Below are positions 1 to 5,786 of a stretch of DNA of 6,219 nucleotides, in pieces. The stretch covers positions 1-6,219 of the forward strand of contig DAOVZA010000143.1 of the NCBI GenBank assembly GCA_030635405.1, given 5' to 3'. The notes below the pieces were generated by a model. It saw only the letters and a list, made by a program, of their open reading frames with translations. It searched no databases and was not told the DNA's origin. A program made the position numbers and the translations under genes. The stretch comes from Desulfocapsa sp. GTDB lineage: Bacteria > Desulfobacterota > Desulfobulbia > Desulfobulbales > Desulfocapsaceae. Every line of letters starts with the position of its first letter. Within the stretch, counting starts at the first letter, position 1.

Positions 1-1095
1 AAAAAATCCATTAAAATAAGTAAATCCACTGAACAGACTCTTGAATTTGCAGAGTTCTATCAGAGACAAAAACAGTATAAAAAAGCAGAAAAACAGTATC
101 ACTCAATACTTATAAAAGATCTAAAAGAAGCCCGTGCAGGACTTGGCCTTGTTCAAACACTTCTTCTTCAAAAAAAGGATAAGGAGGCACTACAAATACT
201 GCAGGACCTACGAAACGATGCCGATGACCCTGCACAATTTGATATGATAACAGCCCGGCTTTACTTTCGTTTAGGAAAGCTAGATAAGGCCGTTGCTATA
301 CTCACCCCCATGACTCTTGAAGAAGATGTTCCCGAAGCCACTTATATGTTGGCCATTATCCTCTATCAACAAAACAAATCAGATCAAGCCTTACAACTTC
401 TTGGCACAATTGAAAACGAAGCTTCTCAATTTGAAGACTCCGTTTATCTGCGGGTAAGAATTCTTATGGAGCAGCGCCAATACTCCCATGCCATCAACCT
501 GCTCAAGAAAACCATTCAAGATGATGAGCGTGTAACTCCTGCTGTTTATTCTCTTCTGGCATCACTTTATATTGAGCAGAAAGAGATGCAAAAAGGGTAT
601 GAGCTATTAGACATCGCCCTTCTTAAATTTCCTGAAAACGATCAAATTCACTTTGAATATGGACTCTTGCTTGAAGAGGACAACGCCCGGGAAAAAGCAA
701 TTTCTTTTATGGAAAAAGTTTTACTGCTCAACCCAGACCATGCAGAAGCTCTGAACTATCTCGGTTATACCTGGGCGGAGAATAATGTTCATTTAGACAA
801 AGCCTTACTCTACGTTCAAAAAGCCATACTCCTAAAGCCTGGTAATGGATATATCTTAGACAGTCTTGGCTGGATATATTACCGCATGGGAAAACTTGAT
901 TTGGCACTAGAAGAGATACTAAAAGCACTGGAACTTGAGCCAAAGGACCCCAACATGTTTGAGCACCTTGGAGATATTTATCTCAAGCAGGGGCAGAACG
1001 AAGAGGCAGTAGAAGCTTATGAAAAAGCAGTCTCACTCTTTTTAAAAATAACAGACAGGAAACGTCTCCTCAAAAAAATTGAGGACTGCAAATAG
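1..1095 (+). CDS. Tetratricopeptide-repeat (TPR) protein, 5'-truncated by the window edge
   Basis: The reading frame is open from base 1, with 364 codons before TAG at 1093-1095. The first in-frame ATG (244) lies inside a repeat, so the true start is upstream. The visible protein is almost entirely helical TPR repeats, roughly nine or ten, with the usual G/Y/A-A-P spacing. The clearest are in the last third: ALNYLGYTWAE (from residue 249), an ILDSLGWIYYRMGKLDLA segment (284-301), and HLGDIYLKQGQNEEAVEAYE (321-340). The LNYLGY...LDSLGW pair is characteristic of a common proteobacterial TPR family. TPR arrays are protein-binding scaffolds; no catalytic domain is visible. The N-terminus is missing, so a signal peptide or lipobox cannot be judged. 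It lies 4 bases before a LolB-like lipoprotein gene, which suggests a shared envelope or lipoprotein-related role, but this is inference. Certain as a TPR protein; partner unknown. Confidence 0.93.
   Translation, partial: KKSIKISKSTEQTLEFAEFYQRQKQYKKAEKQYHSILIKDLKEARAGLGLVQTLLLQKKDKEALQILQDLRNDADDPAQFDMITARLYFRLGKLDKAVAILTPMTLEEDVPEATYMLAIILYQQNKSDQALQLLGTIENEASQFEDSVYLRVRILMEQRQYSHAINLLKKTIQDDERVTPAVYSLLASLYIEQKEMQKGYELLDIALLKFPENDQIHFEYGLLLEEDNAREKAISFMEKVLLLNPDHAEALNYLGYTWAENNVHLDKALLYVQKAILLKPGNGYILDSLGWIYYRMGKLDLALEEILKALELEPKDPNMFEHLGDIYLKQGQNEEAVEAYEKAVSLFLKITDRKRLLKKIEDCK
1081..1084 (+). promoter_or_regulatory. Weak ribosome-binding site for the LolB-like gene
   Basis: GAGG sits inside the last codons of the TPR gene, 15 bases before the ATG at 1100. 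This is longer than the usual 5-9 bases, so initiation probably relies partly on coupling to the terminating TPR gene (stop at 1095). A TTG at 1079 in the same frame has no Shine-Dalgarno sequence and would add seven polar residues before the signal peptide. Confidence 0.35.
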
Positions 1096-1099
1096 CAAT

Positions 1100-1918
1100 A
1101 TGAATGTAAGAATTTCTTCTCTCCTATCTCTTTGCATTCTGTTATTACTGTTCGCGGGATGTGCAGGAAAAAGATGGTCATCCCCCCTGCTTGAGGATGA
1201 AAGCATAGAGATTATTCAAGCCATCACTGCCATGCAGGGAAAAAACATATCCTGTCAACAAAGCCTTGATGCTGATGCATTGATTTTCTGGAAAACTCCT
1301 GTGGCGGAATCTGCGATTACTGGATACCTACAACTACAATCCCCATCTAAAACAAAATTTATTGTCAGTAATCCGCTCGGTATGATTGTATACGCCTTTG
1401 CAAGTGACGGCAAAACATTTCAGATTCTTGACACTAGCAGTCGACAGCATACAAGGGGAAATATACGAAATCTAGTCATTCGAAAAGGAATCCCTCTTGC
1501 TCTTACTCAAGTTGACTGGTTTGCTATTCTAACTGGTCACTTACCTGTACACACAAAAGATTTTAAGAAGATCAGTAGAGACACAACAAACCAAAGCATA
1601 TGGGTTTTACTGCCTCAAACACAAAAGAGTCTCACGGCCTATGAACAGTGGGTTAATATCGACTTAAGTCAAAAAATACTGCTGGGATATTTGTTTCTTG
1701 ATGAAAATGGAAATACAATTGCAGAAATTTCCTATGAGGATCAGGGAATAGAGAGTGACGGTTGTCATCCCAAAAATAAAGTGACTCACATCAGCGAACT
1801 TCCCTGGGGAACAGAAATCAAGATAGAACTTCGTGATATCAGAACAGACACCCAATGGGATAGCAGTAACTTTTCTCTGCCAGTGCCAAAAGGATATTTC
1901 AGGCAGCTACAACCATAA
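1100..1918 (+). CDS. LolB-like outer-membrane lipoprotein
   Basis: This encodes 272 residues from ATG 1100. Residues 1-20 form a lipoprotein signal peptide: short basic start, hydrophobic LCILLLLF core, then LFAG before lipidated Cys21. The +2 residue is Ala, not Asp, which under the classical Lol rule predicts delivery to the outer membrane. The mature part resembles the LolA/LolB half-barrel fold: FW near residue 63, SNPLGMIVYAF...DGKTFQILD (90-111), then VDWFAILTGHLP (138-149), echoing the 'PLG...G..f.l.d...L.G.LP' pattern of LolB-type proteins. Late beta-strand segments include GYLFLDENGN and IKIELRDI. LolB proteins accept lipoproteins from LolA and insert them into the outer membrane; whether this one does is unproven. 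A more general outer-membrane lipoprotein-sorting role is the alternative. The start was chosen because ATG 1100 gives a compact signal peptide; the longer TTG form (1079) does not. It lies four bases after the TPR stop, so it is probably co-transcribed. Confidence 0.72.
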   Translation: MNVRISSLLSLCILLLLFAGCAGKRWSSPLLEDESIEIIQAITAMQGKNISCQQSLDADALIFWKTPVAESAITGYLQLQSPSKTKFIVSNPLGMIVYAFASDGKTFQILDTSSRQHTRGNIRNLVIRKGIPLALTQVDWFAILTGHLPVHTKDFKKISRDTTNQSIWVLLPQTQKSLTAYEQWVNIDLSQKILLGYLFLDENGNTIAEISYEDQGIESDGCHPKNKVTHISELPWGTEIKIELRDIRTDTQWDSSNFSLPVPKGYFRQLQP

Positions 1919-1934
1919 AAAGATACTTCCAGAC

Positions 1935-2897
1935 CTATTTTTTTTGTTTATTCAACGCATCATAGGAATTAACAATAATAACAAAAAGATTATCCTCTTT
2001 GAAAAAAACCTGCTGTAAATCGTAGTTATTGTGAGGGATCAACTCAATTCTAACCCGAACAACATCTAAATCATCAAGCTTTTGAACCGATATCTTTTCA
2101 ATATACTTTCCCTTTACAATCTGTTCTGCAACCACTTCTTCAGCTATCCGTGTACCTGCGAAATCACAGATTACAAATGGCGTCCCTTCTTCCTCTCCTT
2201 TTACAGTCGGAGGATAAAAGCCATTCAGTTTAAAGAGAACCATCTCACCCTTATCAGAAGTATCTTCAAATGACACTTCAAGGATCAGTGGATCTGCCAC
2301 AGGAGCCTTTTTAGTTACGACTGCTGCCTCAGTCACAGCAGGAACACTTTCAACAGGTATCTTGGTTTCAGGTTTTATTACAACTTCTTCCGACTTCGAT
2401 TCACTTTTATCAACTGTACTCACTGCCGCAACTGTCTCAACAACAGTTTCAGCCTCATTGGAAACTTCAACTTTTTGTTTTGCAGGAAAATCAGTGGAAA
2501 AAATACTAATAGTGAAAACATTACTGGTCTCATCATAGTTTTGATCAAAGTTAGACTCATTGCCAGCATTAAGATCTAAAACCACACGGGTTTTATTACT
2601 ATAACGACCCATTCGTATTTTATTAATCATGTTCCCTTTAGTTTTAAGGGAAGCCGGAACAGAGTCAGCAAGACCCGTCTCCATAAAGTCAAAGACAACA
2701 CGAGGATTTTCGCCTTTTAGAACAAACACCTTCGGTATCCATGGCCCATTGAGATAAAAGCTGACGGATTCATTTTGAGCATCAACCTTCTTAAATGCAA
2801 TTTTTTCGATGGCTCTATCTCCTGCCTGAAGCATCCCGGTAAAAGATAACAAAAACACTACGGCAACCAAAAAAGAAACGATCCTGCGACTGTTCAT
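1935..2897 (-). CDS. Exported protein with two AMIN domains
   Basis: This encodes 320 residues from ATG at 2897, preceded by a good ribosome-binding site (AGGTGG, 7-base spacing). Residues 1-25 are a Sec signal peptide: MNSRR, a hydrophobic stretch, then probable cleavage after MLQA. Residues about 29-132 form an AMIN domain with VSFYLNG (45-51), PRVVFDF (65-71), INKIRMGRYS (91-100) and TRVVLDL. A flexible V/E/K/T/P-rich linker spans about 136-202. Residues about 204-309 repeat the same pattern (VLFKLNG 220-226, TPFVICDFAGT 239-249, IEKISV 266-271, VVRVRIEL), so a second, diverged AMIN domain is likely. AMIN domains direct periplasmic proteins such as AmiC and the secretin PilQ to peptidoglycan or septal sites. 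Here no amidase, secretin or other catalytic domain follows. The product is probably a periplasmic localisation or cell-wall-binding factor; its partner is unknown. A longer TTG-initiated reading (2978) is rejected because that TTG is the promoter -35 element and precedes the signal peptide by 27 codons. Confidence 0.8.
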   Translation of the reverse strand: MNSRRIVSFLVAVVFLLSFTGMLQAGDRAIEKIAFKKVDAQNESVSFYLNGPWIPKVFVLKGENPRVVFDFMETGLADSVPASLKTKGNMINKIRMGRYSNKTRVVLDLNAGNESNFDQNYDETSNVFTISIFSTDFPAKQKVEVSNEAETVVETVAAVSTVDKSESKSEEVVIKPETKIPVESVPAVTEAAVVTKKAPVADPLILEVSFEDTSDKGEMVLFKLNGFYPPTVKGEEEGTPFVICDFAGTRIAEEVVAEQIVKGKYIEKISVQKLDDLDVVRVRIELIPHNNYDLQQVFFKEDNLFVIIVNSYDALNKQKK

Positions 2898-2904
2898 AAA
2901 ATAC

Positions 2905-2910
2905 CCACCT
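2905..2910 (-). promoter_or_regulatory. Ribosome-binding site fixing the AMIN gene start
   Basis: On the minus strand AGGTGG is followed by a 7-base spacer and ATG at 2897. This is the only start in the frame that has both a Shine-Dalgarno sequence and an immediately following signal peptide, so it decides the start. Confidence 0.75.
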
Positions 2911-2948
2911 AACCTTCTATTTTTCAAGGAACTTATCGAATACATCCC

Positions 2949-2978
2949 TGCATACCTTATCCGCTCTTGTAAAGTCAA
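2949..2978 (-). promoter_or_regulatory. Candidate sigma-70-type promoter of the AMIN gene
   Basis: Reading the minus strand, TTGACT (2978-2973, five of six to the consensus) is followed after 18 bases by TATGCA (2954-2949, a weak -10). Transcription would begin near 2942, leaving a leader of about 45 bases before ATG 2897. The -35 is strong and the -10 poor, so an activator or a different -10 choice is possible. Confidence 0.45.
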
Positions 2979-2982
2979 CTTT
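2971..2982. repeat. Short inverted repeat over the AMIN promoter -35
   Basis: AAAGT-CA-ACTTT is a perfect 5-base inverted repeat with a 2-base centre. It covers the -35 hexamer on the minus strand and lies in the divergent intergenic region, where a bound regulator could act. At this length in AT-rich DNA it may be chance; no second copy was seen in this gap. Confidence 0.25.
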
Positions 2983-3050
2983 TTTTCAGTAAATGACTAG
3001 CATAGAAAACATTCTGCAGGCCGCATTTTCGCGACTCTACAGCATGTTTA

Positions 3051-5648
3051 ATGTTACGATTCAAAAAACATAACCGAACACACACCCCTATGAAACAAAT
3101 TTTTGAACAGAGAGAGACCCTTCCTTTCGTTAACAAACCAGGACGTTACCTTGGCCACGAATACAACTCAATCGTAAAAGAGTGGGATCAAACAACACTG
3201 CACTGTGCGCTGATTTTCCCGGATCTTTACGAAATTGGCATGTCTCACCAAGGTTTACAAATACTTTACCACATTTTAAACAGTCAAAACAAGGTACTTG
3301 CTGAACGCTGCTACTGTCCTGCCAAGGATATGGAGGAGTTACTTCGCTCGCGCGACCTTCCTCTTTGCTCCCTTGAGAACAATCGTCCCCTACTGGACTT
3401 TGACCTCATTGGCATCACCCTGCCCTATGAACTTTGCTATACAAACATCCTGACTGTACTTGATCTTGGGGGAATCCCTTTCCGCTCAATTGATCGCGAA
3501 GAGGAAATGCCCATTGTACTTGGTGGCGGTTCCTGCAGTCTCAATCCGGAGCCCGTTGCAGACTTTTTTGATGCTATTCTGCTAGGTGATGGCGAAGAAG
3601 CCATCCTTGAAATTGCAGAATGTGTTCGCATCAGCAGAAAAGAGAAACTCCCACGAGCTGAAATCCTTAACAAGCTTGCGGCGATCCCAGGTGTTTACAT
3701 TCCATCACATTTTGAACCCGTTTATAATGCTGATGGAAGTATTGCTGAAATAAAAAGTCTCAATACCGATCATCCTCATGTTACACGCAGAATTCTCAGT
3801 GATCTTTCCAAACTTGACCATCTTCTTCATCCACTGGTACCCAATTCCAAAATTGTCCATGATAGATTAGGGGTCGAAGTGGCAAGAGGCTGTACACGAG
3901 GATGTCGTTTTTGTCAGGCAGGAATGATTTATCGACCTGTTCGAGAACGAACTCCTGAACAAATTTTTGATCTAGCCAACCAGGGAATTGAGAACTCTGG
4001 TTTTAATGAACTTGCTCTTCTTTCACTTTCAACTGGTGACTATTCCTGCCTAGGCACAGCACTTCCTCAACTGATGGATCGTTTTGCAGACAAAGCCATC
4101 TCTGTCTCCATGCCATCCATGCGAGTTGGTACTCTTACCCAGGATCTTATGGATCAAATCAAACGGGTAAGAAAAACAGGTTTTACTCTTGCCCCAGAAG
4201 CTGGCAGTGAACGCTTACGCCGTGTTATCAATAAAGGCATCAGCGAGGATGACCTGCTCACCACCAGTAAAGATGCCTTTGGACTTGGCTGGAAAGTAAT
4301 GAAACTTTACTTTATGATCGGTCTGCCAACTGAGACAATTGAGGATATTGAAGCCATTGCAGATCTCGCCAAAAAGACCAAATCCGTTGGAAACCAGGCC
4401 GGGGGAAGAGGCCGCCAGCAGATCAATGTGAGTGTCGGGACATTTGTGCCTAAACCTCATACCCCGTTTCAATGGAATGCTCAAATATCCATGGAAGAAA
4501 GCAGGGACAAGATTACACTTCTTAAGAAAACACTTCCCAGAAAGGGAATTAATTTAAAATGGCATGATCCTGAACAGAGTTTGCTTGAAGGGGTATTTTC
4601 AAGAGGCGACAGACGTCTTGCAAAACTTCTTGAAACAGTTTGGGCAAAAGGAGCTCGACTTGACAGCTGGTCCGATTATTTCAATCTTGCAAGATGGCAG
4701 GAAGCAGCCGAAGAATGTTCGCTGGTTTTCAATGACTTCCTACGCGAAAGAGATCTTGAAGAAGTTCTCCCCTGGCAGCATCTCAGTAGTGGTGTGGATG
4801 AAAGCTTTCTCAAAGACGAATTAATAAAAGCACATGCTGAGGCCTACACTCCTGATTGTCGATATCACGCCTGTCAGAAATGCGGTTTGTGTGATTTTAA
4901 AACAATTAAACCCATTGTTATCGATAGAAAACAGGAGAAAAAAGAAGAAAGCACTGAAAAAGAATCGACTCCAGTGGTAAAAACTAACAGCAAGCCGCTG
5001 CAGGTTGAAGATAAACACTTTCAATATACTGTCCACTACTCTCGTTTGGGAGATATCTGTTATCTCGGCCATCTTGAAATTCTTCAAATTGTTTTTCGTA
5101 TTCTGCGTCGTGCAGAAATTACTACAAACTTTTCAAAAGGCTTTAATCCTTCACCCAAGGTTTCCTTTGGACCGGCAATGCCTGTTGGCACACAAAGTCT
5201 TGCTGAATACTTTGTTATGGATCTTCCTGCCCCGCTTGATGATCTCAATGAAGCAAAACAGAGATTAAATAAACAGATGCCTCCAGGGCTTGAAGTTCAA
5301 GATATAACACTGAGTAACGGAAAGGTTCCCCAGGAATTATTAAGCTCCTATCGGATAACCCTGTACCCTGCCCTGAATGAACACGATAAGGAATTGATAG
5401 AACAATTCCTTAACAGTGAGAGTTTTACGTTGAAAAAAGTCCGCAAGGGAAAGGTCAAGGAAATAGATTTCAGACCTCTGATGGTTGCTTTTGATATCAT
5501 AGAAGACAATATATTATCACTTGAACTCATCAGCAGAGCAAGTCAAGCCGGTGTTAAACCACTTGATGCCATTGCAACTATCCTTCAAAGAGATCAGGAG
5601 GACTTGCTTGCTTCAGTAGTTATAAAAACAGGTTGGAAGGAAATTTAG
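3051..5648 (+). CDS. Fused B12-binding-type radical SAM protein (TIGR03960) with C-terminal DUF2344 (TIGR03936) domain
   Basis: This encodes 865 residues from ATG 3051. Residues about 14-250 are a Rossmann-like B12-binding-type domain (KPGRYLGHEYN 29-39, FPDLYEIGMSHQG 56-68, VLGGGSCSLNPEP 156-168, LGDGEEAI 178-185) with no DxHxxG cobalamin-ligand motif. The radical SAM core carries CTRGCRFC with Cys281, Cys285 and Cys288, the CxxxCxxC ligands of a [4Fe-4S] cluster that cleaves S-adenosylmethionine; further family marks are LAPEAGSERLR (380-390), YFMIGLPTET (420-429) and FVPKPHTPFQW (465-475). A four-cysteine cluster follows (Cys603, 608, 611, 614), then a charged linker (about 625-655). The DUF2344 domain starts near 656 (YSRLGDICYLGHLE, FSKGFNPSPKVSFGPAMPVG). 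The protein is presumably cytosolic; its substrate is not established. In many bacteria the two parts are neighbouring genes, often beside ribonuclease E/G and rplU; here they are one polypeptide and those neighbours are absent. The start is uncertain: neither ATG 3051 nor ATG 3090 (residue 14, nearer the conserved region) has a clear Shine-Dalgarno sequence, and no convincing promoter was seen upstream. Confidence 0.93.
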   Translation: MLRFKKHNRTHTPMKQIFEQRETLPFVNKPGRYLGHEYNSIVKEWDQTTLHCALIFPDLYEIGMSHQGLQILYHILNSQNKVLAERCYCPAKDMEELLRSRDLPLCSLENNRPLLDFDLIGITLPYELCYTNILTVLDLGGIPFRSIDREEEMPIVLGGGSCSLNPEPVADFFDAILLGDGEEAILEIAECVRISRKEKLPRAEILNKLAAIPGVYIPSHFEPVYNADGSIAEIKSLNTDHPHVTRRILSDLSKLDHLLHPLVPNSKIVHDRLGVEVARGCTRGCRFCQAGMIYRPVRERTPEQIFDLANQGIENSGFNELALLSLSTGDYSCLGTALPQLMDRFADKAISVSMPSMRVGTLTQDLMDQIKRVRKTGFTLAPEAGSERLRRVINKGISEDDLLTTSKDAFGLGWKVMKLYFMIGLPTETIEDIEAIADLAKKTKSVGNQAGGRGRQQINVSVGTFVPKPHTPFQWNAQISMEESRDKITLLKKTLPRKGINLKWHDPEQSLLEGVFSRGDRRLAKLLETVWAKGARLDSWSDYFNLARWQEAAEECSLVFNDFLRERDLEEVLPWQHLSSGVDESFLKDELIKAHAEAYTPDCRYHACQKCGLCDFKTIKPIVIDRKQEKKEESTEKESTPVVKTNSKPLQVEDKHFQYTVHYSRLGDICYLGHLEILQIVFRILRRAEITTNFSKGFNPSPKVSFGPAMPVGTQSLAEYFVMDLPAPLDDLNEAKQRLNKQMPPGLEVQDITLSNGKVPQELLSSYRITLYPALNEHDKELIEQFLNSESFTLKKVRKGKVKEIDFRPLMVAFDIIEDNILSLELISRASQAGVKPLDAIATILQRDQEDLLASVVIKTGWKEI

Positions 5649-5684
5649 ACCTTATACCTCGCTGTGGGAGTATCAGTGAATCCT

Positions 5685-5699
5685 GTTGCTTCAAGCAAC
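5685..5699. repeat. Perfect 15-base palindrome upstream of trpB2
   Basis: GTTGCTT-C-AAGCAAC has 7-base arms around one central base. As RNA it would give a 5-6 bp stem with a small loop, but only two Ts follow it directly, so it is not a typical intrinsic terminator. It sits 37 bases after the radical SAM stop and 26 bases before the candidate -35 of trpB2, so it could be a weak terminator stem or a regulator-binding site. Confidence 0.45.
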
Positions 5700-5725
5700 T
5701 TCTAGTGGTACAGATGTGTATTCAT

Positions 5726-5756
5726 TTGATTCTGGGATTTGTGTATAAATTATAAA
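5726..5756 (+). promoter_or_regulatory. Candidate promoter of trpB2
   Basis: TTGATT (5726-5731) is followed by an AT-rich block containing TATAAA at 5751-5756 (19-base spacing) and the overlapping TTATAA at 5750-5755 (18-base spacing). A second TATAAA lies at 5744-5749. The 138-base gap and this block suggest that trpB2 has its own promoter rather than depending only on read-through from the radical SAM gene. The exact -10 is not decided. Confidence 0.4.
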
Positions 5757-5773
5757 TATCATACAGTTCTAAC

Positions 5774-5780
5774 AAGGAGA
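5774..5780 (+). promoter_or_regulatory. Strong ribosome-binding site of trpB2
   Basis: AAGGAGA with a 6-base spacer to ATG 5787 is close to ideal and fixes the start of the tryptophan synthase gene. It is the strongest Shine-Dalgarno sequence in the window. Confidence 0.85.
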
Positions 5781-5786
5781 GATTCT

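Noticed and set aside
1079..1099. TTG start adding seven residues to the LolB-like lipoprotein
   Set aside because: There is no Shine-Dalgarno sequence in front of it, and the extension only lengthens the signal peptide with polar residues.
2292..2492. Possible nucleotide repeat or mobile insertion in the AMIN gene linker
   Set aside because: The low complexity is at the protein level (V/E/K/T/P-rich); no DNA repeat unit or target duplication is visible.
2898..2978. N-terminal extension of the AMIN protein from a TTG start
   Set aside because: It would place 27 residues before a clear signal peptide, has no ribosome-binding site, and its TTG is the -35 hexamer; ATG 2897 has a good site.
2967..2995. 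Plus-strand promoter TTGTAA with TAAATG at 17-base spacing for the radical SAM gene
   Set aside because: The -10 matches only about half of the consensus; too weak to annotate.
3044..3073. Nine-codon leader peptide overlapping the radical SAM start
   Set aside because: It has no ribosome-binding site and no regulatory codon run, and it is short enough to be chance.
4215..4484. Minus-strand 89-codon frame inside the radical SAM gene
   Set aside because: It is antisense to the conserved radical SAM core and has no family features; a shadow frame, like those at 3437-3673, 4821-5087 and 5348-5530.
4564..5268. Two plus-strand frames (4564-4824 and 5005-5268) overlapping the radical SAM gene
   Set aside because: The overlapping frame carries the conserved Cys4 cluster and DUF2344 sequence, so these are shadows.
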